Of a DNA stretch of 64,000 nt, positions 52,376 to 60,781 are shown one piece after another. The stretch spans positions 1-64,000 of the forward strand of contig CAUSCF010000001.1 in the NCBI GenBank assembly GCA_963530295.1. Direction: 5' to 3'. Below the pieces are notes generated by a model. That model was not told the DNA's origin. It ran no database searches and saw nothing but the letters and a program-made list of their open reading frames with translations. Source of the stretch: JABCPE02 sp963530295. GTDB lineage: Bacteria; Bacteroidota; Bacteroidia; Flavobacteriales; Weeksellaceae. How positions within the stretch are numbered: the first letter of the stretch is position 1; the number at the start of each line of letters is the position of its first letter. The translations under genes were made by a program, and so were the position numbers.

Positions 52376-54265
52376 TTAATTATCATCAATAATTTCCTGA
52401 GGAAAAACAGCTCTTAATACTTTTTGTGCTTCCTCCGAATCTTTTAAAGTTATTAAAGAGTCATCAGAATATTTTCCTGATTTATATCTTAATAAACCCT
52501 CCATTTCTTTTAAGAGCCCTTTATTATTATAAACTTTTATAGCTTCTATATAATCTTTTTCATTTATAATTCTTTCTATTTCTTCCTTTCTTTTATTATA
52601 AAGACTATTTACATCTATTTTGTTAATAAATTCATGTAAATTATCATCTATTTCTTTCTTATTCTTAGCATTTTTCATATGCTCTTCAGAAAAAACATAA
52701 TTAATGTAAGAAGTAACATAATTGGATATTTGTAACTCTTTATCTTTTTCAAGTTTATCAATTACTTTTTCCTTCAAATTTTCAATATCAATTCTTTCTT
52801 TTTTATTTTGTAAAAATATTTGAATAAAGTCTTCTAATAAAAACAAATTTTCAATTTCAGCAACTGAATATACATATATATTTTCAGAGCTAAATTTATC
52901 AATTTGGGCATCTGTTCTAAAATCTCTATCTACAATACCAATAGCTGTACTATTTTTATTAGATATCTTGTTAAAAGCTCTCGTGTAATTAATTACATTT
53001 GAACAGCCTTCTAAGGGTATTATAGTATAATTAGGAAATAAGATTTCATATATTTGAATGTCTAAACTACTTTTCTTTCCTTCACAGAATAGAATTTTCT
53101 TTCTACTACCTAAAATTTTCATTAATAGACTATCAGGTATATCATTTTCAGGTATAAGTTCTATTTCCCATTCATCAGGAAATTGAAAATCTTTTATCCA
53201 ATATTTATTTGCCTTTCGAGAAGAAGCAAACTCTAAATCATGTGTTAAGTAAATAAATTTACAATCTTTTCTTTCATTCTCTAATCTATCCCATAACTTA
53301 TTAACAATTGCTTTATGAAGATACATCTCAGGCTCATCAATAATTATCATTGCATCATCAGAAGCTAACAATACTCTTCCAATTAAAAAGAATATATTTT
53401 TTTCTCCATCACTCATTTTATAAGCAGGATACTCCTCTGAACCATCCTTTACTCTAATTTTGAGATTATTATTATCATCATAAAACATTTCTCTGTGCTC
53501 TATTAGAAAATTCCAAATATTAATAGCTTTATCTAATTTAATTGGAGGATATTCTTCTATATTCTCATAATTATTTTCTTTCAATTTACGATGTATAACA
53601 CTCTCTGTATGTGTCTTTTCCGCAAAAAAAGTATTTAAAATATATTTATAATCTAGACCATATCCCTCATATGGAAGACTACCATATTGAGATGAATTAT
53701 ATGTAGGTTTACTATCTATTGTGTTTATATCGAAACTTTTATAATCAGATATTGATTTTTCTAAATTGGGAACACTATCAAATATTGGAATAATCAATAA
53801 TTTTTGAGCAGGTATTACAATTCCTATTTTTTCATTAAAATTATATTTTATATTAGATGCTAATGTAGATTTTCCTGAGCCATTCGCTCCTACAACTACT
53901 GTATTCTCTAAAATAAAATCTAATGATCTATAAAAATTATACCTTACAAAACCTGCTTTTACTTTATTAGAATAAATATAATTTGAAATTTCAGGATAGA
54001 AAGGTATTAGACTTTCGATTTCTTTTAATTTTTCAATATATATAGAATTTCTTACTTCTTGCCCTATTTTCTGAAAAAAATTTTCAGGTATTTTATCTTC
54101 TCTTATATCTTCTAAAATTAACTCTAAATATTCTTTTATATCCTTAACTTCATTACATACACTTTCACATACATTCTGTATATTATTCTTATCAAAGAAG
54201 TCTATTAATGTGTCAACAACTTTTTTATTCTCTACAATGATAGCTAGTAAGTCCTCCTTGCTCAT
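52376..54265 (-). CDS. ABC-type ATPase fused to DUF4435/TOPRIM nuclease (PARIS-like)
   Basis: A 629-residue protein. The ATPase part has Walker A GANGSGKS (126-133), signature SDGEK (285-289), Walker B IIIDEPEMYLH (D310, E311) and the H-loop Thr-His (H342). The C-terminal part is DUF4435-like: ILFCEGKKSSLDIQ with E395, then GIVDRDFRTD with D446 and D448, then the SVAEIENLF segment. This ATPase-plus-TOPRIM pairing is that of the anti-phage system PARIS (AriA with AriB), which is sometimes a single gene. The gene is far more AT-rich than lepA and the DHH gene on either side, which suggests transfer. OLD-family nucleases are the alternative reading. Confidence 0.78.
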   Translation of the reverse strand: MSKEDLLAIIVENKKVVDTLIDFFDKNNIQNVCESVCNEVKDIKEYLELILEDIREDKIPENFFQKIGQEVRNSIYIEKLKEIESLIPFYPEISNYIYSNKVKAGFVRYNFYRSLDFILENTVVVGANGSGKSTLASNIKYNFNEKIGIVIPAQKLLIIPIFDSVPNLEKSISDYKSFDINTIDSKPTYNSSQYGSLPYEGYGLDYKYILNTFFAEKTHTESVIHRKLKENNYENIEEYPPIKLDKAINIWNFLIEHREMFYDDNNNLKIRVKDGSEEYPAYKMSDGEKNIFFLIGRVLLASDDAMIIIDEPEMYLHKAIVNKLWDRLENERKDCKFIYLTHDLEFASSRKANKYWIKDFQFPDEWEIELIPENDIPDSLLMKILGSRKKILFCEGKKSSLDIQIYEILFPNYTIIPLEGCSNVINYTRAFNKISNKNSTAIGIVDRDFRTDAQIDKFSSENIYVYSVAEIENLFLLEDFIQIFLQNKKERIDIENLKEKVIDKLEKDKELQISNYVTSYINYVFSEEHMKNAKNKKEIDDNLHEFINKIDVNSLYNKRKEEIERIINEKDYIEAIKVYNNKGLLKEMEGLLRYKSGKYSDDSLITLKDSEEAQKVLRAVFPQEIIDDN

Positions 54266-54286
54266 AATTTTTATACATTACTCATT

Positions 54287-56083
54287 CTAATCATTCAGCT
54301 TCAGCACCGCCATAAACGCAGACTGAGGAACTTCTACACGCCCAATTTGTTTCATTTTTTTCTTTCCTTCTTTTTGTTTTTCAAGGAGTTTTCTCTTACG
54401 AGAGATGTCACCACCATAACATTTTGCGGTTACATCTTTACGAAGAGCTTTTATAGTTTCTCGGGCGATTACTTTAGTTCCCAAAGCCGCCTGAACCGCG
54501 ATATCAAACTGCTGTCTCGGTATCAGTTCACGAAGTTTCTCGCACATTTTTTTACCAATGTTATAGGCGTTAGAATCATGTATCAGGGAAGAAAGCGCAT
54601 CCACCATATCTCCGTTGATAAGGATATCCATTTTCACCAATTTAGACGGACGGAAGCCTATTGGGTGATAGTCAAACGATGCATATCCTTTGGAAATAGA
54701 TTTTAATCGGTCATAAAAATCAAACACCACCTCTGATAACGGCATATTGAAAATCAATTCCACTCGGTCAGAAGTCAAATAAGACTGGTTCACTATTTCG
54801 CCTCTTTTTTCTATACAAAGCGTCATCACTGCCCCCACAAAATCAGACTTGGTAATGATAGAAGCCTTTATATACGGCTCTTCCACTCTGTCCATCGTAG
54901 TAGGGTCCATCATCTCAGACGGGTTGTTGATGAGGATAGGAACATCTGGTTCTTTCTTGGTGTAGCCGTGGTAAGATACATTGGGAACGGTAGTGATTAC
55001 ATTCATCCCAAATTCCCTGTCAAGACGCTCCTGAACTATCTCCATGTGAAGCATTCCAAGGAAACCACATCGGAAACCAAAGCCCAGCGCCGCCGAACTT
55101 TCCGCCTCGAAAACAAGTGAAGCATCATTCAGCCTTAGTTTTTCTAATGAAGCCCTAAGCTCCTCAAAATCCTCAGATTCTATCGGATAAATCCCCGCAA
55201 ATACCATCGGTTTCACCTCTTCGAATCCTTCTATTGGCGCAGGTGCTGGATTCTCAGCGGAAGTAATAGTGTCCCCTACTTTCACCTCACGGGCATCCTT
55301 TATCCCAGAAATGATGTAGCCCACATCTCCACATTTTATCTCTTGTTTAGGCGCTTGTTTTAGTTTCAAAGTCCCCACCTCATCGGCATCATAGGTGCGG
55401 TCTGTCGCCATAAATTTCACTTTCTGTCCTTTCTTGATGCTTCCATTTACCACTTTGAAATAAGCCTCAATTCCTCTAAATGGATTAAACACAGAGTCAA
55501 AAATCAACGCCTGCAGCGGAGCATCTGGGTCGCCCTCTGGCGCTGGGATTCTCTCCACGATCTGCTCCAGAAGTTCTTTCACACCCGCTCCTGTTTTTCC
55601 AGAAACACGAAGAACATCCTCTGGCTTACAGCCCAAAAGATTGACAATTTCATCTGTAACCTCCTCAGGATTTGCCGAAGGAAGGTCTATTTTATTCAAA
55701 ATTGGAATAATTTCCAAATCGTTTTCTAATGCCAAATAAAGATTGGAAATAGTCTGAGCCTGAATGCTTTGCGCTGCATCTACAATCAGCAATGCTCCTT
55801 CGCACGCCGCAATGGAACGCGAAACTTCATACGAGAAATCCACATGCCCAGGAGTATCGATAAGGTTAAGGACATATTTTTCACCCTTGTATTCGTAGTC
55901 CATCTGGATAGCGTGGGATTTTATGGTAATTCCTCGCTCCTTTTCCAAATCCATATCATCAAGAGTCTGCGCCTGCAACTCCCTCTGTGTCACTGTATTA
56001 GTATACTCCAAAAGTCGGTCTGCCAAGGTAGATTTACCATGGTCAATATGTGCAATGATGCAAAAATTTCTTATATTTTTCAT
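54287..56083 (-). CDS. lepA: Elongation factor 4 (LepA)
   Basis: A 598-residue translational GTPase. G1 is AHIDHGKST, G2 has ERGITIKS, G3 is DTPGHVDF and G4 is NKID. The C-terminal domain unique to LepA ends with KQIGRVEVPQSAFMAVLK. Usual length. A -7 box at 56103-56110 gives a leader of about 14 nt. The PARIS-like gene follows 21 nt after it, on the same strand, and may use the lepA promoter. Confidence 0.98.
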   Translation of the reverse strand: MKNIRNFCIIAHIDHGKSTLADRLLEYTNTVTQRELQAQTLDDMDLEKERGITIKSHAIQMDYEYKGEKYVLNLIDTPGHVDFSYEVSRSIAACEGALLIVDAAQSIQAQTISNLYLALENDLEIIPILNKIDLPSANPEEVTDEIVNLLGCKPEDVLRVSGKTGAGVKELLEQIVERIPAPEGDPDAPLQALIFDSVFNPFRGIEAYFKVVNGSIKKGQKVKFMATDRTYDADEVGTLKLKQAPKQEIKCGDVGYIISGIKDAREVKVGDTITSAENPAPAPIEGFEEVKPMVFAGIYPIESEDFEELRASLEKLRLNDASLVFEAESSAALGFGFRCGFLGMLHMEIVQERLDREFGMNVITTVPNVSYHGYTKKEPDVPILINNPSEMMDPTTMDRVEEPYIKASIITKSDFVGAVMTLCIEKRGEIVNQSYLTSDRVELIFNMPLSEVVFDFYDRLKSISKGYASFDYHPIGFRPSKLVKMDILINGDMVDALSSLIHDSNAYNIGKKMCEKLRELIPRQQFDIAVQAALGTKVIARETIKALRKDVTAKCYGGDISRKRKLLEKQKEGKKKMKQIGRVEVPQSAFMAVLKLND

Positions 56084-56102
56084 TTCAAAAATCAGTATCC
56101 TG

Positions 56103-56110
56103 CAAAGATA
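56103..56110 (-). promoter_or_regulatory. -7 box for lepA
   Basis: The minus strand reads TATCTTTG (TAnnTTTG), 20 nt before the ATG at 56083. Confidence 0.55.
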
Positions 56111-56114
56111 ACAA

Positions 56115-56143
56115 AAAAGAGACTGAAAAAATCAATCTCTTTT
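56115..56143 (-). terminator. Terminator of the ECF sigma operon
   Basis: An 11-bp stem (AAAAGAGATTG / CAGTCTCTTTT on the minus strand, one G-U pair) with a 7-nt loop and a T run, 10 nt after the His-rich gene stop. Confidence 0.75.
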
Positions 56144-56152
56144 GGTATAAAT

Positions 56153-56671
56153 TTATTTAGTCTTATGTTTGTCTTTATCGTGTTTATGCTTAAAGGAATT
56201 CTTGATATCTTTCTCTATTTTATAAATTTTCAAGACCTGCTGTGGAGAAAGGTGTTCCAGTAATTTTTGGGAGTAAAATTTTCTGTTATCCAAAACCTTT
56301 TGAGCAACTTCAAAACCAAGGTTTATCTTCTTCAAAGCCTCTTCATCAGTCAGATTTTTATGAGCATCCTCTGGCTTAAAGTTTTTTATAATATCGCCTT
56401 TAGCAGTGAAATATTCGCCGAGAACCTTCTCTACTGCTTCTTTTTTCTCACCAGAAAGCTCTAATTCTTTGGTGATTTTATTAATATTCAACTGCTGAAT
56501 GAAAGCCATCTTCTCTTCATGGGTCATTTTTTCAAAATGATGAATATGGTTTTTCTTGTCCTCATGGTGTTTCTCATGGTGTTTTTCGTGAGATTTACTA
56601 TGATGTTTCTGTGCAGAAACCAGCATTCCGAAAGATATGGCGAATAAGAAAATTATTTTTTTCATTTTCAA
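56153..56671 (-). CDS. His-rich periplasmic Spy/CpxP-like protein
   Basis: A 172-residue protein with a signal peptide (cleavage near SAQ, residue 21). A His cluster follows at residues 23-45 (HHSKSHEKHHEKHH and HIHH). The rest is helical and highly charged, with LTDEEALKKINLG and HLSPQQVLKIYKIEKD segments. A second Lys/His tail (HKHDKDKHK) ends it. This fits a CpxP/Spy/CnrX-type periplasmic protein that could bind metal or sense envelope stress. It is the third gene after an ECF sigma and a membrane anti-sigma, 9 nt downstream. Confidence 0.75.
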   Translation of the reverse strand: MKMKKIIFLFAISFGMLVSAQKHHSKSHEKHHEKHHEDKKNHIHHFEKMTHEEKMAFIQQLNINKITKELELSGEKKEAVEKVLGEYFTAKGDIIKNFKPEDAHKNLTDEEALKKINLGFEVAQKVLDNRKFYSQKLLEHLSPQQVLKIYKIEKDIKNSFKHKHDKDKHKTK

Positions 56672-56680
56672 TGTTTTTAA

Positions 56681-57190
56681 TTAATATAAATCTAAAAAGG
56701 CGTCTTGTTCATAATTAGTGGCTAACTCCTGAAGTTCCTCTTCGCTCATGACATTGAGAACCTCTTCCATTTTGAGTTTCGTAGAAAGATTTTTCACTTT
56801 CTGCTCAGAAACAACATCAGAACTCTGCCCAGCAAAAGATGTTTTTGATTCTGTATAAGACTGATTTTCTGTCACTTCTTGACCCGCCACATCTATTCGA
56901 GATTCAGTAGTTTGTTGTTGATTTAAATTTGAATGATTTTCAGTCTGAACCATCTGAGGGTTTTGTGTTACTTCCACATTTTTATTCTTGAAATTCACAA
57001 AAAACGAAATCCCAAAAAACACCGCTATTGCCGCCACAGAAGCCCACACTGGGTTTATTTTAAACCTTTTCACAGGCTGTTTTTCCGCCCTTACCGTTTT
57101 ATCCAAAACTTTTTCCTGCATTTCCTCGAAAAAGTTTTCTGGCAGTTCAGGCATTTTTCGTTCCCATTTTTCTATATCTATTTTTTTCAT
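56681..57190 (-). CDS. Membrane anti-sigma factor-like protein
   Basis: A 169-residue protein with one helix at about residues 47-67 (NPVWASVAAIAVFFGISFFV). The short cytoplasmic N terminus is charged, and the periplasmic part is Gln/Asn/Ser-rich (QTENHSNLNQQQTTESR). It has no zinc anti-sigma motif (HxxxCxxC). It starts 2 nt after the ECF sigma gene stops, the usual sign of a sigma/anti-sigma pair. The conclusion rests on context and topology rather than on a recognised family. Confidence 0.72.
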   Translation of the reverse strand: MKKIDIEKWERKMPELPENFFEEMQEKVLDKTVRAEKQPVKRFKINPVWASVAAIAVFFGISFFVNFKNKNVEVTQNPQMVQTENHSNLNQQQTTESRIDVAGQEVTENQSYTESKTSFAGQSSDVVSEQKVKNLSTKLKMEEVLNVMSEEELQELATNYEQDAFLDLY

Positions 57191-57192
57191 TT

Positions 57193-57747
57193 TTAAAATT
57201 CTTCGCTATGGTCTAAAATATACTGTTCTATTTTGCTTTTCGCATAGTGATAGTTGGTTTTCAGTGTACTCACTGACATATCCAAAATCTTACTAATCTC
57301 CTCATACGGCAGGTCATCATAATACCTCAGTGTGAAAACCACCCGTTGTTTCTCTGGTAGTTTTTGTATTGCATCTTGTAGTAAAAGCTCTATTTCATCT
57401 GCATTTCTCCCGCTATTTTCTGCTTTTTGGTTTTCTAGATAGACATCTGCATCCTGCTCTGTTTTCTGCATTTTTTTCACCTTGTTTAGATGTTGCAGAG
57501 CCTCATTAGAAGCTATTCTATAGAGCCATGTGTAGAGCTGGCTGTCTTTCTTGAATTGTGAAAAATTCTGATAGACTTTGATAAAAGTTTCTTGCAAAAT
57601 ATCCTTTGCAGCATCTTCATCATTGACCAGCCTACGAATATGCCAATACAACCGACTCTGATACACATCCATCATCATACGAAGTCCTTTTTCTTGATTT
57701 TCAGGACTCTGCATAAGACGGATAATATCTTCATCTTTTACCTTCAT
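57193..57747 (-). CDS. ECF-type RNA polymerase sigma factor
   Basis: A 184-residue sigma-70 family protein with regions 2 and 4 only. Region 2 has DEDAAKDILQETFIKVYQNFSQF and the -10 recognition stretch LYTWLYRIASNEALQHL. Region 4 ends with LPEKQRVVFTLRYYDDLPYEEISKILDMSVSTLKTNYHYAKSKI. It is the first gene of a three-gene operon with the anti-sigma and the His-rich protein. No -7 box of the housekeeping type was seen upstream, so autoregulation from its own promoter is likely. Confidence 0.93.
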   Translation of the reverse strand: MKVKDEDIIRLMQSPENQEKGLRMMMDVYQSRLYWHIRRLVNDEDAAKDILQETFIKVYQNFSQFKKDSQLYTWLYRIASNEALQHLNKVKKMQKTEQDADVYLENQKAENSGRNADEIELLLQDAIQKLPEKQRVVFTLRYYDDLPYEEISKILDMSVSTLKTNYHYAKSKIEQYILDHSEEF

Positions 57748-57896
57748 TGGGTTCTTCTATTTGTTTGATGATTTTTTTTGCGAAAGGTTAAATCTAGAAT
57801 TAAAAAAATATTAAAATAATCGGCGATTATAACAACGAAAAAATGTCCAAAAGACAAATTCTTTTAGACACTATTATTTTATTTTCAGAAGACAGA

Positions 57897-58052
57897 TTAT
57901 CTTTTAGCTCTTGCTTCGCTAACTGTCAATCTTTTTCTTCCTTTTGCTCTTCTCGCAGCTAAAACTCTTCTACCATTAGGTGTAGACATTCTTTCTCTAA
58001 ACCCATGTTTGTTTCTTCTCTTTCTTTCTGATGGTTGGAATGTTCTTTTCAT
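57897..58052 (-). CDS. rpmH: Ribosomal protein bL34
   Basis: A 51-residue protein too short for ORF thresholds but unmistakable: MKRTFQPSERKRRNKHGFR, then MSTPNGRRVLAARRAKGRK. It is basic throughout and contacts 23S rRNA in the large subunit. A perfect -7 box at 58134-58141 gives a leader of about 75 nt. In many bacteria rpmH lies next to rnpA and the replication origin. Here neither rnpA nor dnaA is adjacent in the visible window. Confidence 0.97.
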   Translation of the reverse strand: MKRTFQPSERKRRNKHGFRERMSTPNGRRVLAARRAKGRKRLTVSEARAKR

Positions 58053-58133
58053 TTTATATACTTTTTCTTGTAAGAGGTAGCATTACTGCTCCATTACTTT
58101 TTAAACTTAAAATTATTCTCCCTTTTGAGAGTG

Positions 58134-58141
58134 CAAAGATA
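58134..58141 (-). promoter_or_regulatory. -7 box for rpmH
   Basis: The minus strand reads TATCTTTG (TAnnTTTG), 82 nt before the ATG at 58052. Confidence 0.5.
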
Positions 58142-58256
58142 ATTATTTTTTTCTACTAAGCAAGAAGATTTTTATTTTATTTTATGAAAATTTTCCACGA
58201 CAAAGAAAATTCAGTAATGTTCACTTTCATACACAACGATATACAAACAAAAAAAA

Positions 58257-58442
58257 TCACAAATCCTTCACATTCAGATACAGCATCATAGAGAAAAGGG
58301 CTGCTGCCATCACATCTATTATTTGGATGTTTTTGGTTTTGTAGCCTCTGATTATTTTATGAATAGACACCACCAATCCGATGGAAAACAAAATTATTTT
58401 AATTATCGTGAAGTTCATTTTAGATTTTTTAACATTCCACAA
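58257..58442 (-). CDS. Small two-helix membrane protein of unknown function
   Basis: A 61-residue frame, or 53 residues if the second ATG (58418) is used. Two hydrophobic helices (NFTIIKIILFSIGLVVSIHKII and IIDVMAAALFSMMLYLNV) flank a basic loop (RGYKTKN). Families of such small proteins are common in flavobacteria, but I do not recognise this one. A TAnnnTTTG-like box near 58448 is a weak sign of transcription. Confidence 0.45.
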   Translation of the reverse strand: MWNVKKSKMNFTIIKIILFSIGLVVSIHKIIRGYKTKNIQIIDVMAAALFSMMLYLNVKDL

Positions 58443-58450
58443 TTTTACAA

Positions 58451-58486
58451 AAAATAAGATTTACCCTTTTGGATAAATCTTATTTT
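58451..58486 (-). terminator. Terminator of the DUF3078 gene
   Basis: A perfect 13-bp stem (AAAATAAGATTTA / TAAATCTTATTTT) with a 10-nt loop, 15 nt after the DUF3078 stop on the minus strand. Confidence 0.8.
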
Positions 58487-58501
58487 TCAGTTGATGATAT
58501 T

Positions 58502-59461
58502 TTAGTTTTGCTTCCAGTCAGCGTTTCTTGATGTGTCTGCTTTTTTCACACCATTGCTGATGTTGTAAGCAAATCCAAGTCCAAGTGTCTGTTTCAGCTG
58601 AGTTTTTCTGATTTGGTTATGGTCATACACTAGGTCAAGAGTGATATTAGACGAAATATACTTGTTGATTTTCAAATTAAGAATTCCGCTGTATCCCATT
58701 GCTATTCTTTCTGGGTGGTCTAGGTAGTTAGAGAACAACCAAGCTTTGTTTGTCAAATGGATGTTTTCCATCAATTTCACTTTATAAGAAGCATCTGCAT
58801 AGAACCCGAACTGGAACAGCATGCTGTCTCCATCGTTTTTAAGTCCGTAGTTTCCTTTGTACTGTAAATCTTTGTCTAAAACAAAAGTCATTCTTGCGTT
58901 AGCAGGTCTCAAAGTAAGCGTGAAATCCTCATTTGGTTTATATGTAAAACCAGCACCTACATTCAGATACCCTGGCGCCATAAAGCTAGATATTTTCGCA
59001 GCGCTTGGGTTATTTCCATCAGCATATCCATTGTCAAACTGAGAAATAAAACTCGCTCCAGCAGATACATACCAATTTTTAGAGATAGCTCTACCGTAGT
59101 TCGTGCTGATATTGATATTATCCTGTGTTTTTCTGTTTCCTAATCCTTGGGTATTATTTCTCCCGTATCCTAGGATAATATTGTTTTCCCAAAGGTCTTT
59201 GTCTTTTTGGTAAGTGAAATTATAGTTCACTCCTACTAACCATCCCAAGTTATTAGCTCCGCCGCCTACCCAGTTAGAGAATGCCGCTTGGTTTAGCATC
59301 AATGTGTTTTGTCCTTCTATAGACCAGTTTTTTTTCGGTGGTTCTGGTTCTGCCACTTTTTCTTCTACCACTGCAGCCACAGAATCTGTAACTGTTTCAT
59401 TTTCTTGCGCAAATGCATTTCCGAATGCAAGTGCTAAAATAACTAATGTTAATTTCTTCAT
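58502..59461 (-). CDS. DUF3078 outer-membrane protein
   Basis: A 319-residue protein with a signal peptide (residues 1-18, ending AFAQ). An acidic Pro-rich linker follows (EKVAEPEPPKKNW), then an outer-membrane beta-barrel with alternating strands and a C-terminal strand. The opening SIEGQNTLMLNQAAFSNWVGGGANN is the DUF3078 hallmark. The function is unknown; members are abundant in the Bacteroidota outer membrane. A -7 box lies at 59485-59492. Confidence 0.88.
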   Translation of the reverse strand: MKKLTLVILALAFGNAFAQENETVTDSVAAVVEEKVAEPEPPKKNWSIEGQNTLMLNQAAFSNWVGGGANNLGWLVGVNYNFTYQKDKDLWENNIILGYGRNNTQGLGNRKTQDNINISTNYGRAISKNWYVSAGASFISQFDNGYADGNNPSAAKISSFMAPGYLNVGAGFTYKPNEDFTLTLRPANARMTFVLDKDLQYKGNYGLKNDGDSMLFQFGFYADASYKVKLMENIHLTNKAWLFSNYLDHPERIAMGYSGILNLKINKYISSNITLDLVYDHNQIRKTQLKQTLGLGFAYNISNGVKKADTSRNADWKQN

Positions 59462-59484
59462 CTCTAATAAAAATTAATTGGGCG

Positions 59485-59492
59485 CAAAAGTA
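59485..59492 (-). promoter_or_regulatory. -7 box for the DUF3078 gene
   Basis: The minus strand reads TACTTTTG (TAnnTTTG), 24 nt before the ATG at 59461. Confidence 0.5.
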
Positions 59493-59544
59493 TAAAAATA
59501 AATTTTAATCCCAATTTTTTCTTCTTTATCTATTTAATGAATAA

Positions 59545-59579
59545 AAAATCCCCTTCATATTTTCTGCGAAGGGAGTTTT
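59545..59579 (-). terminator. Terminator of the second TonB-C paralogue
   Basis: A GAAGGG/CCCTTC-based stem with flanking A/T pairs, directly after the stop at 59582. It closely resembles the terminator at 60132-60168. Confidence 0.75.
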
Positions 59580-59581
59580 GA

Positions 59582-60070
59582 TTATTTGACTCTCATTTTG
59601 ATAGGCATACTATAAAGAGACTTTATTTTTGTCCCATTTACTTCCCCAGGAATCCATTTGACTTGTATAGCTTTTACAGCTAATTCAGCCTCTTCATTAA
59701 AAGATTGATTTTCTCCTTTTGCTGAAATATCGGAAATTGTACCGTCTAGCTCAACAATAAATGTCAAAACGGATGATATTGTTGTTTTGGAAATCGGTTT
59801 CTTTTGTGAAATCAATTTTTTAATTTTTTTCACTTCTTCCTTGGAAAGATTTTCATACTCATTTATTTTATTTGTATTTACCTTTGAAGCCAACAAATTA
59901 CGAAAACCATTTACTCCTCCATCTGGAAAAACAGCTTCCTTATCAACATAGTTCAAGACAATATTTTTATCTTCAGTAGACTTCACTGGCAGGGACTTAG
60001 GCGTTTCTTGCGCACAAACCACTCCAAAAAACAAAACAGCTGCTAAAACAAATAATTTTAAAAATCTCAT
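59582..60070 (-). CDS. Secreted TonB C-terminal-domain-like protein (paralogue 2)
   Basis: A 162-residue protein with a signal peptide (MRFLKLFVLAAVLFFGVVCA, cleavage near residue 20). The FPDGGVNGFRNLLASKV motif and a C-terminal VLTFIVELDGTISDISAKGEN then AIQVKWIPG pattern resemble the TonB C-terminal domain. It lacks the N-terminal helix that would anchor a true TonB to ExbBD, so it cannot transmit proton force itself. It is a tandem copy of the gene at 60167-60634, with its own promoter and terminator. Confidence 0.82.
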   Translation of the reverse strand: MRFLKLFVLAAVLFFGVVCAQETPKSLPVKSTEDKNIVLNYVDKEAVFPDGGVNGFRNLLASKVNTNKINEYENLSKEEVKKIKKLISQKKPISKTTISSVLTFIVELDGTISDISAKGENQSFNEEAELAVKAIQVKWIPGEVNGTKIKSLYSMPIKMRVK

Positions 60071-60086
60071 AAACTAATTTTTTTTT

Positions 60087-60094
60087 CAAAGATA
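60087..60094 (-). promoter_or_regulatory. -7 box for TonB-C paralogue 2
   Basis: The minus strand reads TATCTTTG (TAnnTTTG), 17 nt before the ATG. The surrounding ~30 bases match those at 60651-60658. Confidence 0.55.
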
Positions 60095-60131
60095 AGACAT
60101 TTATCTTTTCTTCTTTATGTATTTAATAAAC

Positions 60132-60168
60132 AAAAAATCCCCCGTATTTTCTACGAAGGGAGTTTTTT
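60132..60168 (-). terminator. Terminator of the first TonB-C paralogue
   Basis: A stem with CGT/ACG and CCC/GGG pairs joined by U-G pairs on the minus-strand transcript, then a T run. It overlaps the stop of the gene at 60167 and matches the one at 59545. Confidence 0.7.
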
Positions 60169-60634
60169 AATCCTCTATTGTCATCTTAATAGGCATTCTC
60201 ATGGGAGTCTTTTTCTTTTCTCCTTCCTCAAAAATCCACCTAGTTTTTATAGATTTTACAACCCTTTCAATCTCTTTATTAAAAGAACTATTTTCTCCTT
60301 TTGCTGAAATCCCAGACAATGTCCCATCTATCTCAACTATGAATTCTAAACTAGATTTCAATATTGTTTTAGGAATAGGTCTTCTCTCTAGAATTAGATT
60401 TCGGAGCTCTTTAGCTTGTTCCGCAGGCAAATGCTGAAATGGGTCTATTCTATTATACTTTATTTTTGATGCGACTAACTGGCGAAATCCATTAATTCCT
60501 CCATCTGGAAAATTTGGAACATTAGTGGATGTATAAATTGCTATTTCCTCTGGCAGAGACTTAGGCTTTTCTTGTGCGCAAACCACACCAAAAAATAAAA
60601 TAGCTCCTAAAACAGATAATCTAAAAAATCTCAT
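60167..60634 (-). CDS. Secreted TonB C-terminal-domain-like protein (paralogue 1)
   Basis: A 155-residue paralogue of the gene at 59582-60070. The signal peptide is nearly the same (MRFFRLSVLGAILFFGVVCA). The conserved FPDGGINGFRQLVASKI motif and the SSLEFIVEIDGTLSGISAKGEN then SIKTRWIFEEG pattern follow. The central 40 residues differ most (FQHLPAEQAKELRNLILERR). The function is unknown. Both have a promoter-gene-terminator unit of similar sequence, pointing to a duplication of the whole unit. Confidence 0.82.
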   Translation of the reverse strand: MRFFRLSVLGAILFFGVVCAQEKPKSLPEEIAIYTSTNVPNFPDGGINGFRQLVASKIKYNRIDPFQHLPAEQAKELRNLILERRPIPKTILKSSLEFIVEIDGTLSGISAKGENSSFNKEIERVVKSIKTRWIFEEGEKKKTPMRMPIKMTIED

Positions 60635-60650
60635 AAACTAATATTTTTTT

Positions 60651-60658
60651 CAAAGATA
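60651..60658 (-). promoter_or_regulatory. -7 box for TonB-C paralogue 1
   Basis: The minus strand reads TATCTTTG (TAnnTTTG), 17 nt before the ATG at 60634. Confidence 0.55.
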
Positions 60659-60755
60659 AGACATTTGTCCCAAATATTTTTTCTGTTTAATTATTAAAAC
60701 CATTGGAATTTTATTTGTCATTAAACCAAAATTAACTCATTATATAGGATTTTCT

Positions 60756-60763
60756 TATCTTTG
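60756..60763 (+). promoter_or_regulatory. -7 box for prfA
   Basis: TATCTTTG (TAnnTTTG), 18 nt before the ATG at 60782. Confidence 0.55.
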
Positions 60764-60781
60764 CCCATTCAAAATTAAATA

